From: DATJYV01 sp035499415
GTDB taxonomy: Bacteria > Bacteroidota > Ignavibacteria > UBA10030
Direction of reading: 5' to 3'
Assembly (NCBI GenBank): GCA_035499415.1
Contig: DATJYV010000218.1
Coordinates: 1 to 29,750, forward strand
DNA length: 29,750 bases
The notes beneath the pieces are model-generated. The model worked only from the letters and a program-made list of their open reading frames with translations. It had not been told where the DNA came from and searched no databases. Both the position numbers and the translations under genes were made by a program. This document shows positions 1 to 7,656 of this stretch, piece by piece; positions within the stretch are counted from its first letter, which is position 1; every line of letters starts with the position of its first letter.

Positions 1-752
1 GTGAGGACGCGAAGCAGCCGGTGACGCTGCGGCTGGATTCAGCGGGGGTCGGAACGTTTCTCCTCAGCGTGACCGACGCGACGCCGGGACGATGGCGTGA
101 GATGGCGAAGGCCGCGGCAACGAGAGACAAACTTTCGGGTACTGTGGTGTCGAGCAGGCTGGCAGCGGACCGGAAGAGCATGCGCGTGACGGTCATGCTT
201 GAGCCCATCCACTTCATGAAGCTGAAAGCGATCACGCAGGCCGCTCTCGATTTTGCAAACACGGCTGTGGAAATTTCCCTCGGGCTCATCGGGATCATGG
301 CGCTCTGGCTCGGCCTGATGAAAATCGCCGAGGAGGCCGGACTCGTCCTTCTGTTGACGAAGATTCTCGCGCCCGTCACGAAACGGATCTTTCCCGACGT
401 CCCCGCCGACCACCCCGCCGTCGGGGCGATGATCATGAACATTGCCGCGAATATGCTGGGATTGAACAACGCCGCCACGCCTTTGGGGCTCAAGGCGATG
501 GAAGAGCTCGACAAATTAAGTCCAAAGAAAGGGACTGCAACGAATGCGATGGTGACGTTTCTGACGATCAACACGGGAGGGCTTATCCTCATTCCCGCGA
601 CGGCCATTGCGGTTCGCGCGGCGGCGGGTTCGGCCAATCCGGGCATTATTATTGGCACATCCATTTTTGGTGCAGGATGTGCGACGGTGGGTGGCGTGAT
701 TGCAGCAAAGCTCCTGCAACGTTTGCCACGATACAGGAAGGAACTGGAGTAG
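1..752 (+). CDS. spmA: Spore maturation protein A-like (nucleoside recognition/Gate domain) membrane protein, 5' end missing
   Basis: The reading frame (phase from base 3) is open to the left edge, so the N-terminus lies outside the window; a GTG at 21 is in frame but is not convincing as a start. The first ~75 visible residues are soluble-looking, then the Gate domain begins with the family block around AVEISLGLIGIMALWLGLMK. Other SpmA hallmarks follow: the MNIAANMLGLNNAATPLGLKA-like helix, the ATNAM motif and a hydrophobic C-terminal segment with RAAAGSANPG. SpmA and SpmB are paired integral membrane proteins named from Bacillus dehydration/spore work, but they are common in non-sporulating Bacteroidota, where their substrate is unknown. 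The stop is 4 bases before spmB, so the two are surely co-transcribed. The soluble stretch before the Gate domain is longer than the short N-terminus usual in Bacillus SpmA. Confidence 0.85.
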   Translation, partial: EDAKQPVTLRLDSAGVGTFLLSVTDATPGRWREMAKAAATRDKLSGTVVSSRLAADRKSMRVTVMLEPIHFMKLKAITQAALDFANTAVEISLGLIGIMALWLGLMKIAEEAGLVLLLTKILAPVTKRIFPDVPADHPAVGAMIMNIAANMLGLNNAATPLGLKAMEELDKLSPKKGTATNAMVTFLTINTGGLILIPATAIAVRAAAGSANPGIIIGTSIFGAGCATVGGVIAAKLLQRLPRYRKELE

Positions 753-756
753 GGAG

Positions 757-1305
757 ATGGCCGAGACCTTCCGGAGCGTCATCAACGTCATCTCCATCGT
801 CACGATTCCGGCGGCTATCGGCGTTTTCCTCGCGTGGGGATTTGTCAGGCGCGTGAAAGTCTATGAGGCCTTCGTCGAGGGGGCCAAAGAGGGGTTCAAC
901 ACGGCGGTTCGCATCATCCCGTACCTTGTGGCGATGCTGTTTGCCATCGGGGTCTTCCGGGCAAGCGGAGCGATGGACGTGCTCTCGTCATTGTTGTCCC
1001 CGGTCACAAACCTCATCGGCATGCCCGCCGAAGCACTTCCGATGGCGTTGCTCCGGCCTCTGTCCGGGAGCGGATCGCTCGGACTTATGACGGAGATCAT
1101 GAAGACTCACGGCCCGGATTCCTTTATTGGCATACTTGTTTCAACGATGTACGGAAGTTCCGAGACGACGTTTTACGTCCTTGCGGTGTACTTCGGCTCG
1201 GTGGGAATCAAGAACACGAGGCACGCGGTACCTGCGGGCCTGACGGCCGACCTTTGCGGCATGCTCGGGGCGGTTTTTATCTGCCGCCTGCTGTTTCGCC
1301 TGTAA
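757..1305 (+). CDS. spmB: Spore maturation protein B-like (nucleoside recognition domain) membrane protein
   Basis: 182 residues from the ATG at 757, preceded by GGAG-type bases that overlap the end of spmA; an upstream in-frame start at 700 would overlap spmA and add residues unlike the family. The length matches SpmB (about 175-180). Visible features are an N-terminal helix (INVISIVTIPAAIGVFLAWG), a Gate helix with GAKEGFNTAVRIIPYLVAML, the PLSGSGSLGLM segment and the highly conserved STMYGSSETTFYVLAVYFGSV helix, ending in a hydrophobic anchor. It probably forms a membrane complex with the upstream SpmA. The transported or sensed substrate is not known in non-sporulators. The next gene starts 28 bases later and may share the transcript. 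Confidence 0.87.
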   Translation: MAETFRSVINVISIVTIPAAIGVFLAWGFVRRVKVYEAFVEGAKEGFNTAVRIIPYLVAMLFAIGVFRASGAMDVLSSLLSPVTNLIGMPAEALPMALLRPLSGSGSLGLMTEIMKTHGPDSFIGILVSTMYGSSETTFYVLAVYFGSVGIKNTRHAVPAGLTADLCGMLGAVFICRLLFRL

Positions 1306-1333
1306 AAATCCACTGGAAAGGAGTTCATCCCCC

Positions 1334-2656
1334 ATGAAACGCATTCTACGGATCCTCATCGTTCCGCTCTGTGTCACACTCATCGTGTTCGTTCGGGCAA
1401 CGGCGCAGGAATCGATGCTCCAGCCGGGGTCCCAGCAGCTCATGGATGGAGGTTTCGGCGCAACTTTGATCGACGGACAAACGTACTATCTGTTCAATCT
1501 CATGCCGGAATTCAGCTTCGGAAAACTCGGCCTCGGCCTCGATTTGAACATCCGGGTAAACAGCCAGACGGGAAAAATCCGGTCGGAAGATTATCAGAAC
1601 TTCAACGACTATCTCCGGGTCATCCGATATGTGCGATGGGGGGTGAAGCAGGATCCGGTCTATGTACGGGCCGGCGTTCTCGATTATGCGCAGCTCGGGC
1701 ACGGGTTCATCATGTATAACTATGAGAACAGCGCGAGCTACGACTTGAGAAAGTGGGGACTGGAATTCGACATGGATATGAACCAGTTCGGCTTCGAGAC
1801 CATCTACAGCGACCTGGCGGGGAGAGGTATTCTCGGCGGCCGCGCGTACGTCCGGCCGCTGCGGTTTACCGATGCGGGTGCGATTCCCGTGATCGGCGGC
1901 TTCGAGGTAGGGTGGACGTATGCGGCGGACCTGAACGCCGACGCCAGCAAGACGCTGGACCCAACGACGGGAGCAATCGTCGACGGCGGAGCCATGCGCA
2001 TCATGGGATTCGACGTCGGACTTCCCCTTCTGTCACTTTCCGCCGTTCACTCCACTCTTTATTACGACTACGCAAAGATCATCAACTACGGACGCGGCTC
2101 GGCAGTGGGAATCGACTTTCACTTTGCGGGGATGGGACTGTTCACGCTCGGGGCGAAGTACGAGCGCCGGTTCCTCAAGGACCAGTTTCTGCCGTCGTAT
2201 TTTGATGCACTCTATGAACACGACCGGTACATCCCGACCGGCACGAATACTTTTGTGAGCAAAGCGGAGGAGCTTCAGGCGGCGAAAGCCGCGGAAGGCT
2301 ACTACGGAGAGTTGACTCTGGGAGTCCTCGGAGCGTTCAACGTCCTCGGAGGTTATTACGCTCCCCTCGGCGTCCAGGATGCAGGCACCCTTCATCTTGT
2401 CCTGCAGACGCCGACATCGCTGCCGCTCTTTATCGTGAGCGGGGGTTATGACAAAAAGGACATCGGGTCGGTTTTCAAAGTTGACAACAACTCTCTCCTG
2501 TACGCCCAGGTTGGATACAAGCTCAACTCCTTTCTGCTTCTGTCCACGCTGTACCAATGGACATTCACGGAAGTGAAGGACGCGAACGGGAACGTCATTG
2601 GTTATGCGACGCAAAGGCGTGTCGAGCCCAAACTCTCCGTCGTTTTTAATTTTTAG
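1334..2656 (+). CDS. Putative outer-membrane beta-barrel protein
   Basis: 440 residues. An N-terminal Sec signal peptide (MKRILRILIVPLCVTLIVFV, likely cut after ATAQ) is followed by alternating hydrophobic/polar strands rich in Gly, Tyr and Phe, with no long hydrophobic helix. The last residues are LSVVFNF, a terminal aromatic typical of barrels assembled by the Bam machinery. There is an AAGGAG-like site about 10 bases before the ATG. I do not recognise a named family, and the substrate is unknown. It follows spmB by 28 bases and is closed by the terminator at 2683-2712, so spmA-spmB-barrel may be one transcript. Not a TonB receptor: no plug domain or carboxypeptidase-like domain is seen. 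Confidence 0.75.
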   Translation: MKRILRILIVPLCVTLIVFVRATAQESMLQPGSQQLMDGGFGATLIDGQTYYLFNLMPEFSFGKLGLGLDLNIRVNSQTGKIRSEDYQNFNDYLRVIRYVRWGVKQDPVYVRAGVLDYAQLGHGFIMYNYENSASYDLRKWGLEFDMDMNQFGFETIYSDLAGRGILGGRAYVRPLRFTDAGAIPVIGGFEVGWTYAADLNADASKTLDPTTGAIVDGGAMRIMGFDVGLPLLSLSAVHSTLYYDYAKIINYGRGSAVGIDFHFAGMGLFTLGAKYERRFLKDQFLPSYFDALYEHDRYIPTGTNTFVSKAEELQAAKAAEGYYGELTLGVLGAFNVLGGYYAPLGVQDAGTLHLVLQTPTSLPLFIVSGGYDKKDIGSVFKVDNNSLLYAQVGYKLNSFLLLSTLYQWTFTEVKDANGNVIGYATQRRVEPKLSVVFNF

Positions 2657-2682
2657 AAATTCTCACCTCTGAGTGTTCCCTC

Positions 2683-2712
2683 CCGCCCGACAATGTCGGG
2701 CGGAGTTTTTTT
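2683..2712 (+). terminator. Rho-independent terminator after the barrel gene
   Basis: A perfect 9-bp GC-rich stem (CCGCCCGAC with GTCGGGCGG) around a 3-base loop AAT is followed two bases later by seven T. It ends the spmA-spmB-barrel transcript and separates it from the proline dehydrogenase promoter just downstream. Confidence 0.92.
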
Positions 2713-2723
2713 ATCCCGTTTTA

Positions 2724-2752
2724 TTGCATTTCGCGGTATCTGTGCCTATATT
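2724..2752 (+). promoter_or_regulatory. Putative promoter for the proline dehydrogenase gene
   Basis: TTGCAT (2724-2729) and TATATT (2747-2752) are separated by exactly 17 bases. The -10 matches the sigma-70 consensus at 5 of 6 and the -35 at 3 of 6. It lies just after the terminator and about 34 bases before the ATG at 2786, which gives a short leader. It may also fit the AT-rich -7 element of Bacteroidota. Prediction by eye only. Confidence 0.5.
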
Positions 2753-2785
2753 TCCCGCGCCTGTGCGACCCCATTATTGAAAGCA

Positions 2786-3682
2786 ATGTCCCTGCTCAAC
2801 GACCTCGTCGTCACCTCGCTCCCGCTTATTCCCAAATCGATCGTCGGTCAGGTTTCAAAACGTTACGTCGCCGGAAACTCGCTCCAGGACGCCGTCTCAA
2901 CGGTGAAGCGTCTGAATTCACAGGGTTTTCTGACCACCCTCGACCTCCTGGGGGAAGACATTCACGAGACGGAATCCGCCGCAGCGATGCGGACGCGATG
3001 CGTCGAGATGTTTTCGGAGATCAACCGCTCGGCGCTGCGCTCAAACGTATCGGTAAAGCTCAGCCAGCTTGGCCTGAGAATCAGCAGGGAGTTCTGCTAC
3101 GAGAATGTGCGAAAAATTGCGGAAGCTGCGCGGGGATTCGGCAACTTCGTCCGGATCGACATGGAAGATTCCACCACGACGACCGATACTCTGGAAATTC
3201 ATAAACGATTGCGTGGCGAGGGATTCGAGAACGTGGGGGTCGTCATCCAGGCAAGCATGAAGCGAAGCGAGGACGATGTCCGACACCTCGTCGAAATGGG
3301 AACGAACATTCGCGTGTGCAAGGGGATTTATATTGAACACGATCATATCGCGTACAGGAATCGGGACGATGTCCGGCGGAATTTTCTGACGTTGGTCAGT
3401 ATGATCGTCGAGCATGGATGCTACGTCGGCATAGCGACGCACGATGAATATCTCGTCGACCACTCGTACGAATTCCTGCGGGAGCGGAATCTGGCGAACG
3501 ACCGGTATGAATTTCAGATGCTCCTCGGAGTTCAGGAAGGACTGCGGGATTCCATACGACGAGCGGGGCACCGGCTGCGCGTGTATGTCCCCTTCGGCGA
3601 GCAGTGGTACGCGTATTGTGTGAGACGCCTGAAGGAAAACCCACAGATCGCCGGGTATGTCGTCCGCGCGATGTTCTCCTGA
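2786..3682 (+). CDS. Proline dehydrogenase (monofunctional, FAD-dependent)
   Basis: 298 residues, the usual size of single-domain ProDH. It oxidises L-proline to delta-1-pyrroline-5-carboxylate and passes electrons through FAD to the quinone pool. Family blocks are visible in order: SVKLSQLGL, RIDMEDS (FAD/substrate barrel strand), VVIQASMKR, RVCKGIYIE (the family's conserved lysine region), IATHDE, EFQMLLGVQEGLR and the C-terminal RVYVPFGEQWYAYCVRRLKE, where the Arg pair contacts the proline carboxylate in characterised enzymes. I chose the ATG at 2786 because an upstream in-frame ATG at 2693 sits inside the terminator hairpin and adds residues unlike the family. The partner P5C dehydrogenase is not in the window. 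Its place before the peptide-uptake genes fits use of proline from peptides. Confidence 0.9.
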   Translation: MSLLNDLVVTSLPLIPKSIVGQVSKRYVAGNSLQDAVSTVKRLNSQGFLTTLDLLGEDIHETESAAAMRTRCVEMFSEINRSALRSNVSVKLSQLGLRISREFCYENVRKIAEAARGFGNFVRIDMEDSTTTTDTLEIHKRLRGEGFENVGVVIQASMKRSEDDVRHLVEMGTNIRVCKGIYIEHDHIAYRNRDDVRRNFLTLVSMIVEHGCYVGIATHDEYLVDHSYEFLRERNLANDRYEFQMLLGVQEGLRDSIRRAGHRLRVYVPFGEQWYAYCVRRLKENPQIAGYVVRAMFS

Positions 3683-3896
3683 TACTCCCGCACCCTGCGC
3701 CGTGGACCCGACTCACGCCCCATTCCGGATTCTTCCTGCCGTACATCTTTTCCGAATCCCGGAGGACCGGGCTTTCAATGCGGAGCGCCGACTTCGCCGC
3801 CCCGGCCACGCGGATGTGCGAAGGGTTTTTCGCCTCACCGAACCGACCGCTGTTCGTTTGAGCACACCTCTCAATTAAAAAGGGAAGGAGACTCAC
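3683..3896 (+). other. Intergenic region upstream of the OPT transporter
   Basis: 214 bases with no convincing gene; short open frames here run out of the proline dehydrogenase gene and have no family features. A weak 5-bp hairpin (CCCGG/CCGGG, 3758-3771) followed by CTTT might be an inefficient terminator. A clear Shine-Dalgarno run (AAGGGAAGGAG) lies just before the ATG at 3897. Confidence 0.5.
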
Positions 3897-5975
3897 ATGG
3901 CAGAATTCAAGCCCTTTGTGCCCGTGGAGACCGAGATGAAGGAATTCACCATCCGCGCGCTGTTCATAGGATTGGTGATGTGCGTGATTCTGGGAGCGGC
4001 CAATGCGTATTTGGGACTCAAGGCCGGAATGACGATTGCTGCCACTTATCCGGCGGCAGTGATCGGCATGGCCGTCCTGCGGCTCCGCAAGGGCTCGCTT
4101 CTTGAAGAGAACTTTGCGCGAACGGTCGGCTCCATCGGTGAATCGGTTGCTGCCGGTGCGATCTTCACCATCCCCGCATTTGTCGTCCTCCAACTCTGGA
4201 AATTTGATACATCGAACATGCTGAAGGAATATCTCACCTCCAGCGCCCTCATGATCCTCGGCGGGATCCTCGGCATCATGTTTGTCACAGTACTGCGGAA
4301 AGTCATGGTCGAGGACCAGACGCTGCCGTTTCCGGAGTCGGTTGCCGCGAGCGAGATCCATAAGGCAGGGCAACGCGGCGCCGGGGCCGCAATGCAGCTC
4401 TTCCGGGCCATGGGCGTCGGTGCTCTTGTCAAGCTCCTCTCGAGGGCTGACATTTCCACGAAAGACGGACTTGGCGCCTTCTTCTACCAGAACAGCTTTC
4501 AGGTTCCCGTCGGCAAGATCAAGGAAAGCCTCGTTCGCCTTGGCCTGACGAAGGACTCAAATACCGTTCCGGCAGGTGGTATCACAACCTTTTCCGCCCC
4601 CGATATCACACCGGCATACATCGGCGTGGGGTATATCATCGGCCCGGAGCTTGGCGCCCTGAACTTTGCCGGCGGTCTTCTCGCCTGGGGGCTCCTGGTG
4701 CCTCTGCTTGTCTTCTTCATCGGCCCCTCGATGATCGACAAGTACACTGCCGCGGACGGCACGCAGAATTGGGCCGCGTTGACAGGCCACCTCTACCGCT
4801 ACATCGTCCGGCCCATTGCAGTCGGCGGAATGCTGGTCGGCGCCTGCTACACACTCTGGAAAATGCGCAAGAATCTTATCCTCGGGATCAAACGGGGCGT
4901 CGCAGATGTCCGGAAGGCGGCTTCGGCCGATGTGACCACACTCCGGACGGATCGCGACCTCTCGTTCCGCATCGTCCTTCTCGGAATCGTCGTCGTGTTC
5001 GTCCTCATGATCGCACTCTATTTCTACTTCACACAGGTCATCGGGGGGGCTGTTCTCGCCGCTGTGGTCATGCTCGTGACCGGATTTTTCTTCGCTGCCG
5101 TCTCCGGCAACCTTGTCGGCATGATCGGCTCCTCGAACAATCCGATTTCCGGCCTCACACTGGCGACGACGATCGTCGCGGCGCTCACCATGGTCATTGT
5201 CGGAGTCTCCGGCGTGCAAGGCGTGGCGGCCGTCCTTGGTGTCGCAGCCGTGGTATGCGTCTCGTCGGCAGTCGCGGGCGAGATGCTTCAGGACCTGAAG
5301 GTCGGGCACATCCTTGGCGGGACACCATGGAAGATGCAGATCGGCGACATCCTGGGTGTGATCGTCGCGGGCCTCGTGCTCTTCTTCCCCCTGTATGTTC
5401 TGCATAATTCCGACCTGGCACAAAATCCTGCCACCGGCGGATTCGGAAGCAAAAATCTTCCCGCTCCGCAGGCGGGACTCATGGCGGCCCTCTCCCAGGG
5501 AATCGTTGGAGGCGAAATGGCGTGGCCGCTCGTGGTCGTCGGAATCGCCCTCGGGATTTCCATGATACTGATCAAGGTGCGGAGTCCGATGCTCTTCTCT
5601 GTCGGCATGTATCTTCCCCTTGGAACGACGTTCGCGATATTTGTCGGCGGAATCATTCGGGGGATTGTCGACCGCAGGGTCCAGAAGCGCGGGTTCAACG
5701 ACGCGCAGAAAGCGCGGGTAGAGAATGCGGGAATCCTTGCCGCGTCAGGCCTGATTGCGGGAGAAGCGCTCATGGGACTTGTCATCGCCACCGTCGTTTT
5801 TGTGAACGACCGATTGGGCAAGCCGCCGGAATTCTGGGCAATCGAGGCGTTGAACGGAGTTGCGCCTTATCTTGCAGTCGTTTTCTTCGCGTTGCTTGCT
5901 GCATACCTGATCGTAATTCCGATCCGCAAGGCAGGGTCTCCGGATGAACCGGCTCCGCCGTCCGCGATGATGTGA
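3897..5975 (+). CDS. OPT family oligopeptide transporter
   Basis: 692 residues, predicted to span the inner membrane about 14-16 times. OPT proteins import small peptides (or metal chelates in the YSL branch), usually by proton coupling. Family features seen: the N-terminal FTIRALFIGLVMCVILGAAN followed by AYLGLKAGMTIAATYPAA; the LPFPESVAASEIHKAG loop; the GMIGSSNNPISGLTLATTI block; and a C-terminal repeat with GEALMGLVIA. A strong SD (AAGGGAAGGAG) supports this start. The next gene encodes a cytosolic dipeptidase and the one after an MFS carrier resembling dipeptide transporters, so a peptide rather than a siderophore role is favoured; that is inference from context. A hairpin at 6000-6039 probably limits read-through into pepD. 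Confidence 0.92.
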   Translation: MAEFKPFVPVETEMKEFTIRALFIGLVMCVILGAANAYLGLKAGMTIAATYPAAVIGMAVLRLRKGSLLEENFARTVGSIGESVAAGAIFTIPAFVVLQLWKFDTSNMLKEYLTSSALMILGGILGIMFVTVLRKVMVEDQTLPFPESVAASEIHKAGQRGAGAAMQLFRAMGVGALVKLLSRADISTKDGLGAFFYQNSFQVPVGKIKESLVRLGLTKDSNTVPAGGITTFSAPDITPAYIGVGYIIGPELGALNFAGGLLAWGLLVPLLVFFIGPSMIDKYTAADGTQNWAALTGHLYRYIVRPIAVGGMLVGACYTLWKMRKNLILGIKRGVADVRKAASADVTTLRTDRDLSFRIVLLGIVVVFVLMIALYFYFTQVIGGAVLAAVVMLVTGFFFAAVSGNLVGMIGSSNNPISGLTLATTIVAALTMVIVGVSGVQGVAAVLGVAAVVCVSSAVAGEMLQDLKVGHILGGTPWKMQIGDILGVIVAGLVLFFPLYVLHNSDLAQNPATGGFGSKNLPAPQAGLMAALSQGIVGGEMAWPLVVVGIALGISMILIKVRSPMLFSVGMYLPLGTTFAIFVGGIIRGIVDRRVQKRGFNDAQKARVENAGILAASGLIAGEALMGLVIATVVFVNDRLGKPPEFWAIEALNGVAPYLAVVFFALLAAYLIVIPIRKAGSPDEPAPPSAMM

Positions 5976-5999
5976 CCTCGGAATATTGAATTTGAAATC

Positions 6000-6039
6000 A
6001 GGCGGGGCGATGACCGCGATGCCGCTCCGCCTCCATTTT
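6000..6039 (+). terminator. Probable Rho-independent terminator after the OPT gene
   Basis: A 10-bp stem (6000-6009 with 6023-6032; nine Watson-Crick pairs and one G-U) encloses a 13-base loop and is followed by CCATTTTC. The T-tract is short, so termination may be partial and leave pepD partly co-transcribed. Confidence 0.6.
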
Positions 6040-6105
6040 CCATAACGATCTTCACGACGATTCAAAGAAAGCAACAGACGAACGCATTCTGAAGGAGACA
6101 CTGCC

Positions 6106-7563
6106 ATGTCAAGCGCCATCGAAGGATTGAAGCCCGCGGGAGTGTGGAAGCACTTCGCCGGGATTAGCAGGATACCCCGCGGATCAAAAAACGAAAAGCA
6201 AATTTCATCCTACGTTCTGCAGAAGGCGAAGGAGTTTGGACTCGAGGCGCAGCAGGACAAGTTCATGAATGTCGTTGTGCGCAAAAAGGCAGCCCCCGGT
6301 TTCGAGAATCGCCCCATGATCTGTCTTCAAGGACATCTTGACATGGTCTGCGAGAAAAATAAAGAGACGGTTCACGATTTCGAAAAAGATCCGATCGAAC
6401 TCGTGCGGAAGGGGAATATCATGATGGCAAACGGCACAACGCTCGGTGCGGATAACGGGGTCGCAGTGGCCTCGAATCTGGCGATCATGGAGGACAAGTC
6501 TCTTCAGCATGGACCGCTGGAATTCCTGTTCACGGTGGATGAGGAGACGGGGTTGACCGGTGCGAGCAATCTCAAGCAGGGATTTGTCCAGAGCAAGACG
6601 CTGATGAACCTCGACTCGGAAGAAGAAGGGGAATTGTATGTCGGTTGCTCGGGGGGGAAAAACACAGACGGCATATGGAAGATGGCGCTCGAGAACTCTC
6701 CCGCGAAGAGCGTGGGAGCGGTCATCCGCGTGAAAGGTTTGAAAGGAGGACATTCAGGATTAGAGATCGACAAAGGGCGCGGCAACTCCATCAAAATCAT
6801 GAACAGGGTGTTGATGGCGTTGACCGACGTTGGAGTCCGGCTGTCAAGCATCGAAGGCGGGAACAAAAGTAACGCGATCCCCCGCGAGGCGGAGGCGAAA
6901 GTGTTCATCCCCTCCGCAAAACTGAACCGGGCAAAGAACGTCGTGGCGACATACCGGCAGACGGCGAAGGCGGAGTTGGCAAGCGTTGAACCGGACCTGA
7001 CAATAGAGCTGGAAGTTCATGACGATCTGAAAAAGGGAAAAGTAGTAAAAAGACAACAGCAGGACCGGTTGCTGAAGACGATCGCGGGACTTCCCCACGG
7101 CGTCATCAAGATGAGCGCTGATATTCCCGGTCTCGTTGAAACGTCCACGAATGTTGCGGTCATCCGGACACAAAAGGGGAAGATCGTTCTGACTACGAGC
7201 CAGCGGAGTTCCGTCGCGTCGGAAATCGACGAAATTTGCCAGATGGTCGCATCGGTTTTTGAGCTGGGAGATGCTACCGTCGAGAAGAACGAAGGATATC
7301 CAGGATGGAAACCGAATCTCGAATCGCCGATCCTGAAGCTCGCAAAATCGACGTACAAGTCGCTGTACGGAAAGGAACCGGCGGTGAAGGCGATCCATGC
7401 CGGCCTTGAGTGCGGAATCATCGGAGAACGATATCCGGGAATCGACATGGTTTCATTCGGCCCGACGCTGCAGGGAGTCCACTCGCCGGATGAGAAGATC
7501 TTCATCGACACCGTTGAAAAGTTTTGGAATTTCCTGCTCGGCATTTTGAGGAATGTCCGGTAG
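6106..7563 (+). CDS. pepD: Aminoacyl-histidine dipeptidase (peptidase D, M20 family)
   Basis: 485 residues, the normal length for PepD/carnosinase-like M20C enzymes. It hydrolyses dipeptides in the cytoplasm using a dinuclear zinc site. Visible catalytic features: GHLDM with metal ligand H77 and D79; TLGADNG with bridging D116; DEETG with the general base E146 and ligand E147; the dimerisation/lid motif KGGHSGLEID followed by GRGNSI; NAIPREAEA; and the C-terminal HAGLECGI and SFGPTLQGVHSPDE with the last His ligand. GAAGGAG precedes the ATG at good spacing. The gene uses more A than its neighbours by eye (two of three 60-base lines I counted gave 43-47% G+C, the third 53%). It lies between the OPT transporter and the MFS carrier. 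Confidence 0.94.
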   Translation: MSSAIEGLKPAGVWKHFAGISRIPRGSKNEKQISSYVLQKAKEFGLEAQQDKFMNVVVRKKAAPGFENRPMICLQGHLDMVCEKNKETVHDFEKDPIELVRKGNIMMANGTTLGADNGVAVASNLAIMEDKSLQHGPLEFLFTVDEETGLTGASNLKQGFVQSKTLMNLDSEEEGELYVGCSGGKNTDGIWKMALENSPAKSVGAVIRVKGLKGGHSGLEIDKGRGNSIKIMNRVLMALTDVGVRLSSIEGGNKSNAIPREAEAKVFIPSAKLNRAKNVVATYRQTAKAELASVEPDLTIELEVHDDLKKGKVVKRQQQDRLLKTIAGLPHGVIKMSADIPGLVETSTNVAVIRTQKGKIVLTTSQRSSVASEIDEICQMVASVFELGDATVEKNEGYPGWKPNLESPILKLAKSTYKSLYGKEPAVKAIHAGLECGIIGERYPGIDMVSFGPTLQGVHSPDEKIFIDTVEKFWNFLLGILRNVR

Positions 7564-7656
7564 GATGGTCGTCGCTCATACTCCCGTGGTTCATCATCCG
7601 TTCCGGTTGACCCGCGCCTGGGCGGACCGCTGAATGAATCACCCCATTCCGCCTCG

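Noticed and set aside
1..1305. Sporulation locus
   Set aside because: Only spmAB are present, and these occur in many bacteria that do not sporulate; the barrel proteins indicate an outer membrane.
2693..2785. Upstream start for proline dehydrogenase at 2693
   Set aside because: The ATG is inside the terminator hairpin, the added residues are unlike the family, and a promoter-like pair lies between it and 2786.
3604..3861. Possible 85-residue gene between proline dehydrogenase and OPT
   Set aside because: It begins inside the proline dehydrogenase gene in another frame, has no ribosome-binding site and no recognisable pattern.
3396..4373. Open frame (325 codons) on the - strand spanning the proline dehydrogenase-OPT gap
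   Set aside because: Covers parts of two well-supported + strand genes and translates to a Arg/His-rich sequence without family features.
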